From NCBI GenBank assembly GCA_900541565.1, contig UQKB01000025.1:1-20926 (forward strand): a DNA stretch of 20,926 nt, in the 5' to 3' direction. The notes under the pieces were generated by a model. It searched no databases. It was not told the origin of the DNA and saw only the letters and a list, made by a program, of their open reading frames with translations. How positions within the stretch are numbered: the first letter of the stretch is position 1; the number at the start of each line of letters is the position of its first letter. This document shows positions 1 through 7,130 of this stretch, in pieces. This DNA comes from an uncultured Oscillospiraceae bacterium. GTDB taxonomy: Bacteria > Bacillota > Clostridia > Oscillospirales > Acutalibacteraceae. The position numbers and the translations under genes were made by a program.

Positions 1-2
1 CT

Positions 3-55
3 TTCTATTCGCTATCTTTTTTTCTTATTTGTCACACATCATTGTAACTCCTACA
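3..55. repeat. Left copy of a 53-bp perfect inverted repeat
   Basis: This stretch is the exact reverse complement of 20874-20926 at the other end of the window; identity stops at base 55 on the inner side, and the outer side cannot be compared because the window ends. Read outward (minus strand here) it contains an AGGAG motif followed by ATGATG and an in-frame TAA four codons later, so it is not the start of a normal gene. It follows the hflX stop codon by 24 bases. It may be a dispersed intergenic repeat, or a repeat at which assembly broke. Confidence 0.85.
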
Positions 56-79
56 CAGACAATCCCTCTGCCCGTTGCG

Positions 80-1330
80 TTATGCTTCTATATACGCTTG
101 TACCCTATTGAGCATCTGCGCGTCCAAAAGAGCTGTGACGGCAATTCCCTGCTCTTTATACTCCTCCGACAGAAGCGTGGCCTTTTCACGGATTTCCGCC
201 ACAAGCCCGGCCTGTGAAAACGGAAGCAAAAGCGACACCTTTTTTACTTTGACCGGCAAATGGTCTTCAATTGCCTGCAACAGCTTGTCAATCCCTCTTC
301 CGTTTTTTGCGCTGATCCGCACGGCGTTGCCAATCATAGGGATATCGTCCAGCCCGCTTACAAGATCGCACTTGTTGAGCACCGGGATCACTGGCCGGTC
401 TGCACAGCCAAGATCATTTAAAAGCTCCCTTGTAACCTCCAGATGTACCTGCGCTTCTTCGCTGGATGCGTCACACACGTTTAAAATAATATCCGCCTGC
501 GCGGCTTCCTCCAAAGTGGATTTAAACGCGTCAACCAGATGGTGCGGCAGCCGCCGGACCAGCCCGACCGTATCGGTCAGCAAAACAGTTACACCGCTTG
601 GCAGCTTTAGCGCCCTGGAGGTAGGGTCAAGCGTTGCAAACAGCTTGTCCTGCGCCAAAACACCCGCGTCTGTCAGGTAATTCATCAATGTGGATTTTCC
701 AGCATTGGTATATCCAACGATCGCTACAGTAATCACGCCGCTCTTTTCACGGCGGCGCTTGATCTGCCCGCGGTGCTTTTCAATCGCCGCAAGCTGCTCT
801 TTGATCGTTTCCATCCGCCTTCTGATATGGCGCTTGTCTGTTTCCAGCTTTGTTTCACCGGGCCCTCTTGTTCCAATCCCGCCGCCCAAGCGCGACATTT
901 CGGCCCCTTTGCCTGTCAGCCTGGGCAGCATATATTGCAGCTGGGCAAGCTCCACCTGCAGCTTTCCTTCCCTGGAACGCGCGCGCAGTGCAAAAATATC
1001 TAAAATCAACATGGTTCGGTCAATCACTCGCACGTCTGTTTCACTTTCAATATTGCGGATCTGCGTGGGCGACAGCTCCCGGTCAAAAATCAAAAGGTCA
1101 ATTTCTTCATTTTTACAAAAATCGGCAATCTCCTTAAGCCTGCCTGTTCCCACACACGTTGCTGTTTCCGGCTTATCGCGCTTTTGCATCATACTGGCCA
1201 CCGTCTCTGCACCGGCGCTGTGCGCCAGCTCAAACAACTCGTCCAAAGACGCCTGTGCGTCATATTCGCCTGTATCCAAAGACACCAGCAATGCTCTCTG
1301 TGGTTTTACCTCGTTTTCAAACAGCTCCAT
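80..1330 (-). CDS. hflX: GTPase HflX, ribosome-associated
   Basis: HflX is a translational GTPase-type protein that binds the 50S subunit and can split stalled or stress-inactivated ribosomes in the cytoplasm. The protein (416 aa) has the HflX-specific N-terminal domain with the glycine-rich LGGGIGTRGPGETKLE segment (about residues 148-163), then a G domain: P-loop GYTNAGKS (206-213), DTVG (253-256), NKCD (319-322) and SAK (340-342). Length is normal for the family. I chose the ATG at 1330 because GGAAGAGG lies five bases upstream; an in-frame TTG at 1381 would add 17 residues but has no ribosome binding site. It is divergent from nadB. No clear terminator was seen between its stop and the window edge. 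Confidence 0.96.
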   Translation of the reverse strand: MELFENEVKPQRALLVSLDTGEYDAQASLDELFELAHSAGAETVASMMQKRDKPETATCVGTGRLKEIADFCKNEEIDLLIFDRELSPTQIRNIESETDVRVIDRTMLILDIFALRARSREGKLQVELAQLQYMLPRLTGKGAEMSRLGGGIGTRGPGETKLETDKRHIRRRMETIKEQLAAIEKHRGQIKRRREKSGVITVAIVGYTNAGKSTLMNYLTDAGVLAQDKLFATLDPTSRALKLPSGVTVLLTDTVGLVRRLPHHLVDAFKSTLEEAAQADIILNVCDASSEEAQVHLEVTRELLNDLGCADRPVIPVLNKCDLVSGLDDIPMIGNAVRISAKNGRGIDKLLQAIEDHLPVKVKKVSLLLPFSQAGLVAEIREKATLLSEEYKEQGIAVTALLDAQMLNRVQAYIEA

Positions 1331-1404
1331 ACAAACCTCTTCCAAATTTTTATACTTTTTTAACTGTACCATAACGTACAAAAGCGGTCAACCATAAAAA
1401 ACTA

Positions 1405-1433
1405 TTTTCATTGTACCTTTTTTATGATAAAAT
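1405..1433 (+). promoter_or_regulatory. Predicted promoter of nadBC
   Basis: TTTTCA (1405-1410) and TAAAAT (1428-1433) are 17 bases apart, and the -10 is preceded by TGA, giving an extended -10. The nadB start is about 60 bases downstream. I could not recognise a NiaR operator with confidence. Confidence 0.5.
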
Positions 1434-1437
1434 GATT

Positions 1438-1467
1438 ATTATATCCAGGTTCTGACATTTTATGCAA
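1438..1467 (-). promoter_or_regulatory. Predicted promoter of hflX
   Basis: On the minus strand TTGCAT (1462-1467) and TATAAT (1438-1443) are separated by 18 bases, a good sigma-A type match. It lies about 110 bases upstream of the chosen hflX start. It partly faces the nadB promoter, so the two transcripts diverge from one short interval. Confidence 0.6.
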
Positions 1468-1493
1468 ATATATACCGAAAGGCAGCACAAAAT

Positions 1494-2975
1494 ATGAAAA
1501 AACAATACGACGTGATTATTATCGGCGCCGGTGCGGCAGGGTTGTATGCCGCTTTACAATTTGACAAAAACGTCAGCGTGTTGCTGATTTGCAAGCGGGA
1601 GCTTGCTCTTTCCAACAGCTCGCTTGCACAGGGCGGCGTTGCCGCGGTGCTGGATCAGGATCATGACAATTTCAAGCTGCATATTGCAGACACGTTAATT
1701 GCCGGCAAGTACAAAAACAATCTTGCCGCTATTGAGGTCCTTGTAACAGAAGGACCAAAAGACGTATTAAAACTCCGGGAAATGGGCGTGGATTTTGACC
1801 GTGACGAAAAGGGGCATTTGCTGATGACGCTGGAAGCCGGGCATTCCCGCCACCGGATCGTACACCATAAGGACTCGACCGGCAAAGAAATCACCGATAC
1901 GCTGATCGACGAAGTACGGCAGCGTACAAATGCCGAAATTCTGGAAAATACGCTGGTTTTTGCCCTGGACAAGGTGCAAAACGGCTTTTATGCCCATATT
2001 TTACACAACGGCGCACCCCAAACGGTTGCCGCGCGGTACTGCATACTGGCCACCGGCGGAATCGGGCGGGTATACGAATATACCACAAATTCTGCAATTG
2101 CCACAGGCGACGGCATCAGGCTGGCGCACAGGCTGGGCGCAAACATTCGCAATATAAGCTGGATCCAGTTCCACCCCACCGCTTTTGCAGCGGAAAATGA
2201 CCGCGAACGCTTTTTAATCAGCGAAGCGGTGCGCGGCGAGGGCGCCGTGCTGCTCAACTGCAACGGGGAACGCTTTGCCTTTAAATACGACCAACGCGGC
2301 GAACTTGCCCCGCGCGACGTGGTTTCAAACGCCATTATTCTGGAATCCCAGGCTACAAACAGCCAAAATTTTTATTTGGACATTACACATAAGGACCCGC
2401 AATTTATTAAAACCCGTTTTCCTATGATTTATGCGCGCTGTCTGGAAGAAGGCATAGATATTACAAAGGATAAAATTCCCGTTTTTCCCTGTCAGCACTA
2501 TCTTATGGGCGGCATAGACGTAGACCTGTACGCACGCACCAGCGTTGACGGCCTGTATGCCGCCGGTGAATGCTCCCATACCGGCGTGCATGGCGCAAAC
2601 CGCCTTGCCAGCAATTCTTTGCTGGAAGCACTGGTATTTTCCCGCAGGGCGGCCTATGACATTATGCGCCGCCTGCAAAAGAGCAAAGCCCAGTCGCTTG
2701 CGCCATGTCCCACATCGTATCAGGCGCAGGGCGCTCCGTTGCCGCACGGCCTTCGTACGGAAATTCGCAAAATTATGCAGCATACGCATTTTGTAATCCC
2801 CAATCCGGACGCGGTCCCGCAGGGCCTTGCGCGCGCCAGGGAAATTCTGCATTTCATAGAAACCGGCGGATTTGCTCTTTCCTATGATCTGACAGAAGCC
2901 AAAAGCCTTGCCACCGTGGCCTGTCTGATCCTAGAAGATGTTTTAAAAAAGAACCGTATGCAAAAAACAGAATGA
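1494..2975 (+). CDS. nadB: L-aspartate oxidase NadB
   Basis: NadB is a cytoplasmic FAD enzyme that oxidises L-aspartate to iminoaspartate, the first step of de novo NAD synthesis; in anaerobes fumarate can serve as electron acceptor. The 493-aa protein starts with the FAD-binding GAGAAG motif (11-16), followed by SNSSLAQGG, HSRHRIVHHKDSTG, QFHPTAF, SEAVRGEGA, APRDVVSNAI, PCQHYLMGGI and GECSHTGVHGANRLASNSLL, all typical of the NadB/succinate dehydrogenase flavoprotein family. The capping domain and C-terminal helices are present, so it is full length. The start is the first in-frame ATG, with a weak GAAAGG about 11 bases upstream. Its stop overlaps the region just before nadC, indicating one operon. 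nadA, which condenses iminoaspartate to quinolinate, is not nearby. Confidence 0.96.
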   Translation: MKKQYDVIIIGAGAAGLYAALQFDKNVSVLLICKRELALSNSSLAQGGVAAVLDQDHDNFKLHIADTLIAGKYKNNLAAIEVLVTEGPKDVLKLREMGVDFDRDEKGHLLMTLEAGHSRHRIVHHKDSTGKEITDTLIDEVRQRTNAEILENTLVFALDKVQNGFYAHILHNGAPQTVAARYCILATGGIGRVYEYTTNSAIATGDGIRLAHRLGANIRNISWIQFHPTAFAAENDRERFLISEAVRGEGAVLLNCNGERFAFKYDQRGELAPRDVVSNAIILESQATNSQNFYLDITHKDPQFIKTRFPMIYARCLEEGIDITKDKIPVFPCQHYLMGGIDVDLYARTSVDGLYAAGECSHTGVHGANRLASNSLLEALVFSRRAAYDIMRRLQKSKAQSLAPCPTSYQAQGAPLPHGLRTEIRKIMQHTHFVIPNPDAVPQGLARAREILHFIETGGFALSYDLTEAKSLATVACLILEDVLKKNRMQKTE

Positions 2976-2989
2976 AAGGATGCAACCAA

Positions 2990-3829
2990 ATGCTAAATCC
3001 CATCTATATAGACAACCTGATTCAAACGGCCCTTTTGGAAGATATCAGCTATCTGGACACCACCACAGACTATCTAATCCCAGAACAGCAACAATCGCAA
3101 GCGCATTTTCTTGCAAAGGCCGATGGCGTTTTATGCGGGATAGCTATCGCAATGCGCGTCTTTACATTTTTACAACCGGATGTCATTACAGAAATTTATA
3201 AGCAAGACGGCAACCAGCTGAAAAAAGGCGATGTAATTGCAAAAATCAGCGGCAGCACAAGAGCCCTGCTCAAAGGGGAACGCACCGCTTTAAACCTTTT
3301 ACAGCATTTAAGCGGTATTGCAACAGCCACGCACCAGGCGGTTTTGCTCACCAGCGGAACAAAAGCCAGTATTACAGATACAAGAAAAACCCTGCCGGGG
3401 CTGCGTCCGCTGCAAAAATACGCGGTTGTAACCGGCGGAGGCAAAAACCACCGTTACAATCTTTCAGACGCCGCCATGCTCAAGGATAACCATATCGACG
3501 CGGCGGGCGGTATTGCAAACGCCGTGCGCGCCCTGAAGGGGAAGCTTGGCCATATGGTTAAAATTGAAGTGGAGGTCCGTACGCTTGACGAGCTGCAACA
3601 GGCGCTGCAGGCAGGCGCAGATATTATTATGCTGGACAACATGGCCCCGCAGACCATGGCGCAGGCGGTAAAAATCACAGACGGGCAGGCCCTTTTGGAA
3701 GCTTCAGGCGGTATTACACTGCAAACGCTTAGGGAAATTGCACAGACAGGCGTTGACATTATCTCTATCGGGGCGCTGACGCATTCTGTCAACGCGCTCG
3801 ACATATCCATGAAGATCATATCCCCATAA
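2990..3829 (+). CDS. nadC: Quinolinate phosphoribosyltransferase NadC
   Basis: NadC converts quinolinate and PRPP to nicotinate mononucleotide with loss of CO2, the step after NadA in NAD synthesis. The 279-aa product carries family signatures: the N-terminal LLEDISYLDTTTDYL stretch, GERTALNLLQHLSGIAT, the substrate-binding TDTRKTLPGLRPLQKYAV, GGGKNHRYNLSDAAMLKDNH, and the C-terminal barrel with IEVEVRTLDE, MLDNM and EASGGI. I chose ATG 2990 because AAAGGA lies nine bases before it; an ATG at 2972 overlaps the nadB stop as ATGA but has no ribosome binding site. A strong terminator follows directly. Confidence 0.95.
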   Translation: MLNPIYIDNLIQTALLEDISYLDTTTDYLIPEQQQSQAHFLAKADGVLCGIAIAMRVFTFLQPDVITEIYKQDGNQLKKGDVIAKISGSTRALLKGERTALNLLQHLSGIATATHQAVLLTSGTKASITDTRKTLPGLRPLQKYAVVTGGGKNHRYNLSDAAMLKDNHIDAAGGIANAVRALKGKLGHMVKIEVEVRTLDELQQALQAGADIIMLDNMAPQTMAQAVKITDGQALLEASGGITLQTLREIAQTGVDIISIGALTHSVNALDISMKIISP

Positions 3830-3836
3830 AAAAGCC

Positions 3837-3881
3837 GGCGGGAAGTTCACTTTGGTGTTCTTCCCGCCTTTTCCTTTTTTT
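3837..3881 (+). terminator. Rho-independent terminator after nadBC
   Basis: Inverted arms GGCGGGAAG (3837-3845) and CTTCCCGCC (3860-3868) form a 9-bp stem with a 14-base loop, followed by a T-rich run to 3881. It sits eight bases after the nadC stop. Confidence 0.9.
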
Positions 3882-4060
3882 CATATATCAACAAACCGCC
3901 GTTTTGAAATGCGACAGCTCGATTACTCAAAGCGTTGCGCCGCACTGTGTACAGATACGGCTTTTCGTCAGATTGATTCTGTAAATAAAGTATAAAGGCA
4001 AATTATGAAGAAACTATTTTCCTTATGTAACGCTTCTGTAAAGGATATAAGAACAAAATC

Positions 4061-4087
4061 AAAAGAGGCGGTTGCCCGCCTCTTTTT
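4061..4087. terminator. Bidirectional terminator downstream of acpP
   Basis: GAGGCGG (4065-4071) and CCGCCTC (4076-4082) pair across a 4-base loop, with A residues before and five T residues after, so it can act on both strands. It lies about 30 bases past the acpP stop on the minus strand. The 180 bases between it and the nadC terminator hold no convincing gene. Confidence 0.8.
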
Positions 4088-4113
4088 CACAGAAACTATA
4101 TGTCTTCCGGCCT

Positions 4114-4341
4114 TTATACCTTTTTTTCAATATATTCGACCAAATTGCCAACGGTTTTAATATTTTCAATTTCCTCGTCAGGCACTTCGATCTCAAACTC
4201 ATCCTCAATGGACATAAGCAAATCTACAACATCAAGCGAATCCGCGCCAAGATCTTCCTGAATCGTCGTTTCTGCTGTTATAGAATCTTCCTCCACATCA
4301 AACTGCTCCGCAAGGATTGCCTTTACCTTTTCCAGTACCAT
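4114..4341 (-). CDS. acpP: Acyl carrier protein AcpP
   Basis: ACP carries growing acyl chains on a phosphopantetheine arm during fatty acid synthesis in the cytoplasm. The 75-aa acidic protein has the DSL attachment motif (GADSLDVVDL, Ser35) and the usual helix III segment EDEFEIEVPDEEIENIKTVG. The start is the ATG at 4341, with GGAGG eight bases upstream; an in-frame TTG at 4356 would place the ribosome binding site inside the coding sequence and is rejected. The gene stands alone: no fab genes flank it, and it has its own promoter and terminator. Its transcript has a leader of roughly 140 bases. This could in principle be a specialised carrier, but sequence and length fit the housekeeping ACP. 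Confidence 0.96.
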   Translation of the reverse strand: MVLEKVKAILAEQFDVEEDSITAETTIQEDLGADSLDVVDLLMSIEDEFEIEVPDEEIENIKTVGNLVEYIEKKV

Positions 4342-4419
4342 AACTCTTTCCTCCAAAGTATATTTTTGTTCTTACTGCCTGTAGATGATTGTATTGTGGA
4401 CAAATTTGTGCCTTTTATG

Positions 4420-4437
4420 CTACAATAACACAAACAT
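4420..4437 (-). other. Possible five-codon upstream ORF in the acpP leader
   Basis: On the minus strand GGTGGAGGAAAGC precedes ATG and four further codons, then TAG, coding for MFVLL. The ribosome binding site is stronger than that of many genes here, and the GGAGGAAAG core also occurs before acpP itself, so a local duplication is possible. It lies within the predicted acpP leader, about 80 bases before the acpP start. Its size alone makes it uncertain. Confidence 0.25.
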
Positions 4438-4487
4438 GCTTTCCTCCACCTGTAAAAATCTAATCGGCATAACATCAGTACAAAAAC

Positions 4488-4516
4488 ATATTATTAGTAA
4501 ACATAGCCTTTGTCAA
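4488..4516 (-). promoter_or_regulatory. Predicted promoter of acpP
   Basis: On the minus strand a perfect TTGACA (4511-4516) and TAATAT (4488-4493) are 17 bases apart. Transcription would start near 4481, giving a leader of about 140 bases before acpP. No FapR-like operator was recognised. Confidence 0.65.
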
Positions 4517-4596
4517 TAACAAAATTGTAATTTTTTCAAATCTATGCGGTATTTTGATAACTTAAACAAATTTTCACCTGGAAAGAAGGTTTTATT

Positions 4597-5439
4597 ATGT
4601 CAAAGAAAGCGTACGCCGTTATTGGCCATCCAATCGGCCATACCATGTCGCCTTTTATTCACACGCGCCTTTTCGCACTTTCCGGAATCGATGCACAGTA
4701 TTCTATTTTGGATATCGCACCGCAAGCGCTCGGGCAAAGCTACCAAACTGTTTTAAGAAAGCTTGACGGCTATAACATTACCATTCCGCACAAGCAGGGT
4801 ATTATCCGGTATCTGGACAAACTTGACAAAAAGGCTGCGCTGTACGGCAGCGTCAATACCGTTGCAAACGGAGAAATTGCCCAAGGCTATACAACCGACC
4901 CCGACGGCTTCTTAAAGGCTCTGTCCTCGGCAGGGATTCCCCTCAGCGGCCGGGTGGTCGTCCTTGGAACAGGCGGCGTTGCGCGTACAATGGCCTATGA
5001 GGCCGCTCTTGCCGGTTGTAATTTGACCATTGCCGTACGTCCAAGCGACCTGAACATGGCGGCAGCCCTTGCGGGGGAGCTTATGACCCGCATACACTCG
5101 GCACATCTGAGCACCTGCCTGCTTGACCGCATAGAGGGTGACATAGATCTTCTGGTCAATGCAACACCGGTAGGAATGTATCCGCATATGGATGCCTGCC
5201 CTGTCGCCGACCAGGTGCTTGCGCGCTGCTCCCATGTGTTTGACGCCGTCTACAACCCGTTGGAAACCATATTGCTTAAAAAGGCGCGGGCAAACGGTGC
5301 AAAAGCACTGGGCGGTATGTCCATGCTCGTCTGGCAAGCCGCCGTTTCGCACCAGATTTGGCACAACGCGCAGTATGACGCCGGCGATATTGACAAACTG
5401 TGCCTGGAAAGCGCAAAGGCCATGCAAAATACATTTTAA
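4597..5439 (+). CDS. aroE: Shikimate dehydrogenase AroE
   Basis: AroE reduces 3-dehydroshikimate to shikimate with NADPH. The 280-aa protein shows the N-terminal substrate domain with GHPIGHTMSPF (10-20) and NITIPHK (60-66, catalytic Lys66), then SVNTV, the TDPDGF motif with the conserved aspartate, the nucleotide-binding GTGGVARTMA loop, NATPVGMYP, and the C-terminal YNPLET and GGMSMLVWQA segments. Length is normal. GAAGG lies seven bases before the ATG. It begins the aromatic block and is followed 29 bases later by aroK. A weak promoter candidate is TTTTCA (4533-4538) with GATAAC (4556-4561). This gene lies upstream of the aroF attenuator, so it should escape that control. Confidence 0.95.
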   Translation: MSKKAYAVIGHPIGHTMSPFIHTRLFALSGIDAQYSILDIAPQALGQSYQTVLRKLDGYNITIPHKQGIIRYLDKLDKKAALYGSVNTVANGEIAQGYTTDPDGFLKALSSAGIPLSGRVVVLGTGGVARTMAYEAALAGCNLTIAVRPSDLNMAAALAGELMTRIHSAHLSTCLLDRIEGDIDLLVNATPVGMYPHMDACPVADQVLARCSHVFDAVYNPLETILLKKARANGAKALGGMSMLVWQAAVSHQIWHNAQYDAGDIDKLCLESAKAMQNTF

Positions 5440-5468
5440 AAGGTAAAACATAAAGGAACGCAAATAGA

Positions 5469-5981
5469 ATGGAACAAAATGCAAATATTGTTTTGTGCGG
5501 TTTTATGGGCTGCGGCAAAACAACCATAGGAAAGCTCCTGGCAAAAAACACAGGGTGGCCGTTTATTGATATGGACCATTACATAGAACAAAATGCGCAT
5601 ATGTCGATAAGCGAAATTTTTGCAAAGCATGGGGAAGCATATTTTCGCGACCTGGAGCACACCGCCGTAAAACAGCTTGCGAAAAAAAAAGGTTGTATTA
5701 TCAGCGCAGGAGGCGGCACGCTTGTATATGAACGCAATGTACAGCTTTTGCGGCAGACCTGCCGGATCGTTTTGCTGGACGTACCGCTTCCTGTCATTCG
5801 GCATAGGCTGCGCAACGACACAAAGCGCCCGCTTTTGCAGCGTCCGGACAGAGACAAGGCCATGCAACAGCTGTATAACCAACGCCTGCCTCTGTACCGT
5901 GCCGCAGCGCAATACACGGTTGCAGCGTCCAAATCCCCCTATACTACTGCAAAAGCCGTTATGGAGGCCGTAGGGCTATGA
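5469..5981 (+). CDS. aroK: Shikimate kinase AroK
   Basis: AroK phosphorylates shikimate at the 3-hydroxyl using ATP. The 170-aa protein has the Walker A motif GFMGCGKT (11-18), the shikimate-binding DMD (34-36), Arg60 in YFRDLE, the GGG motif (81-83) and the RPLLQRP lid region. Length is typical of monofunctional shikimate kinases. AAAGGA lies about 11 bases upstream. Its TGA overlaps the ATG of the following hydrolase, which implies translational coupling. Confidence 0.95.
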   Translation: MEQNANIVLCGFMGCGKTTIGKLLAKNTGWPFIDMDHYIEQNAHMSISEIFAKHGEAYFRDLEHTAVKQLAKKKGCIISAGGGTLVYERNVQLLRQTCRIVLLDVPLPVIRHRLRNDTKRPLLQRPDRDKAMQQLYNQRLPLYRAAAQYTVAASKSPYTTAKAVMEAVGL

Positions 5982-6805
5982 AATCCGAAAAAAAGCCGCA
6001 GGCAGAATTTTTTTGCCCCTGCCCCGGCTCCCATTCCGTCGTTTTATTTATCCATGGCATTACAGAAGGCCCCAACCAGTTCAAACGCCTCTCTGCATTG
6101 TGCGTACAAAACGGCATAAACGCCACGGCCCTGCTTCTTCCGGGCCATGGAAAAAACGGCCTGGACTTTGCAAAAAACGGCCACAAAAAATGGAAAAACT
6201 ACGTATACGCCCGCATAGATACACTGCGCAGACAATATGCACATATTTTCCTGGTTGGGCATTCCATGGGCGCGCTGCTTGCCGTAGATGCGTATTGCCA
6301 TAACAGAAAGCAAATCGACGGCATTATTCTGCTTGCGGCCCCCCTGCATTTGCGCATGACCGCGCGGGGGGTTACCTCCAGTCTGAAAATGGCATTTTAC
6401 ATTACAAATCCGAACGATCCATATATGCAGGCCAAGATTGAAAATTATAGCATTATCAAATGCTCTATATTGACCTATCCCCTGTGGTTGCCGCGTTATA
6501 TCGATCTGTACCGGATGATTCACCGCACAAGAAAGCAGCTGTGCTGCGTACAATGCCCCATTTTAATGCTCCATTGTATGCAGGACGAATTTGTCCCTGC
6601 AAAATGTGTGGGCACATTTGAAAAACACACCGACAGCCGCTTTGGGAAATATGTTGTTTTTAAGGAAGCCGGCCACTTTTTTTACCGCGGCGATGCAGAA
6701 AAAATAGAGCGGACTATCTTGCAGTTTCTGCTGGAGCATAACCGTTTTCCAAAACAACAGGGGAGCCCAACGGCCTTTTCCGGCAACGTACAGGATGCGC
6801 AGTAA
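5978..6805 (+). CDS. Alpha/beta hydrolase, carboxylesterase or lysophospholipase-like
   Basis: A 275-aa serine hydrolase of the alpha/beta fold. The oxyanion HG (26-27), nucleophile elbow GHSMG (94-98, Ser96), Asp203 in MQDEFVP and His233 in AGHFF form a plausible triad. The overall pattern resembles carboxylesterase Est30 and monoacylglycerol lipase proteins. No signal peptide is evident, so it should be cytoplasmic. It starts within the aroK stop codon (ATGA), so it is made together with shikimate kinase, which is unusual. The natural substrate is unknown and nothing in the sequence shows a shikimate pathway function. No terminator is visible between it and the aroF promoter, so read-through into the aroF leader is possible. 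Confidence 0.85.
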   Translation: MKSEKKPQAEFFCPCPGSHSVVLFIHGITEGPNQFKRLSALCVQNGINATALLLPGHGKNGLDFAKNGHKKWKNYVYARIDTLRRQYAHIFLVGHSMGALLAVDAYCHNRKQIDGIILLAAPLHLRMTARGVTSSLKMAFYITNPNDPYMQAKIENYSIIKCSILTYPLWLPRYIDLYRMIHRTRKQLCCVQCPILMLHCMQDEFVPAKCVGTFEKHTDSRFGKYVVFKEAGHFFYRGDAEKIERTILQFLLEHNRFPKQQGSPTAFSGNVQDAQ

Positions 6806-6855
6806 GTATTTTTAAAAAATTTTAGTCATTTAAAGCGCCATATTGCTAAAAGGTA

Positions 6856-6884
6856 TTGACAAATACCGGCACAGGGATTATGAT
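6856..6884 (+). promoter_or_regulatory. Predicted promoter of the aroF-pheA operon and its leader
   Basis: A perfect TTGACA (6856-6861) and TATGAT (6879-6884) are exactly 17 bases apart. Transcription would begin near 6891, about 30 bases before the leader peptide start. This is the best promoter match in the window. Confidence 0.85.
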
Positions 6885-6919
6885 GTAACAGACGGCATTT
6901 TATTTTTGGAGGCACTACC

Positions 6920-7015
6920 ATGACGGGCAAGCTTGCAAAACGATTTACAGGTTTTGTTTATCTCAGCTATTTTTATGGTTGGGACAATTTGTGCTGCCCT
7001 GTAAATCTGCAGTAA
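6920..7015 (+). CDS. Aromatic leader peptide (31 aa) of the aroF operon
   Basis: A GGAGG sits eight bases before the ATG of a 31-codon ORF ending in TAA at 7013-7015. Residues 8-23 read RFTGFVYLSYFYGWDN: Phe9, Phe12, Tyr14, Tyr17, Phe18, Tyr19 and Trp21, seven aromatics in 13 positions. It lies between a strong promoter and an intrinsic terminator, upstream of the DAHP synthase gene. Leader peptides of this type (for example those of trp and phe operons) act through ribosome position, not as products. The codon run includes all three aromatic amino acids, so it should sense Phe, Tyr and Trp charging together. The assignment is from composition and context; I know of no family to which this peptide belongs. 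Confidence 0.88.
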   Translation: MTGKLAKRFTGFVYLSYFYGWDNLCCPVNLQ

Positions 7016-7086
7016 ATCTACTGCATAAAAATGCTTTCTGGTTAAAAGTATGTTTACGGGGCTAAAAACGGCCCCGTTATTTTTTT
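6942..7086 (+). promoter_or_regulatory. Ribosome-mediated transcription attenuator before aroF
   Basis: Four RNA segments can be read directly. Segment 1 GATTTACAGG (6942-6951) is perfectly complementary over 10 bases to CCTGTAAATC (6998-7007). Segment 2 GCCCTGTAAAT (6996-7006) can instead pair over 11 bases, with two G-U pairs, to segment 3 GTTTACGGGGC (7052-7062). Segment 3 is also the 5' arm of the terminator with segment 4 (7071-7077). A small hairpin TGCAGTA-aatc-TACTGCA (7008-7025) lies between. A ribosome stalled on the aromatic codons would mask segment 1 and leave 2 free to pair with 3, giving read-through; a ribosome reaching the stop codon at 7013 would cover segment 2 and allow termination. 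The mechanism is inferred; the pairings are seen. Confidence 0.87.
7056..7086 (+). terminator. Attenuator terminator upstream of aroF
   Basis: ACGGGGC (7056-7062) pairs with GCCCCGT (7071-7077) across an 8-base loop, followed by TATTTTTTT ending at 7086. It lies between the leader peptide and aroF, where an intrinsic terminator would block the operon unless an alternative fold prevents it. Confidence 0.9.
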
Positions 7087-7130
7087 GCATGGACTGGGAT
7101 TTATCCCCTTCCAGGAAAGGATTGGTTGTT

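Noticed and set aside
75..1397. Long plus-strand open frames opposite hflX
   Set aside because: HflX motifs are unambiguous on the minus strand. The opposing frames are rich in Ser, Pro and Arg with no domain and no convincing start.
4005..4160. A 51-codon plus-strand frame with AAAGG upstream, between nadC and acpP
   Set aside because: It runs through the acpP terminator hairpin and into the antisense of acpP, and its sequence shows no recognisable features.
7050..7130. Longer N-terminus for aroF starting at 7050
   Set aside because: These codons cover the attenuator terminator, and the ATG at 7131 has a good ribosome binding site and matches the family N-terminus.
6885..7130. T-box or TRAP-type control of the aroF operon
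   Set aside because: No T-box consensus (such as the conserved antiterminator bulge sequence) and no series of GAG/UAG triplets was seen; the leader peptide and 1:2, 2:3 and 3:4 pairings explain the region.
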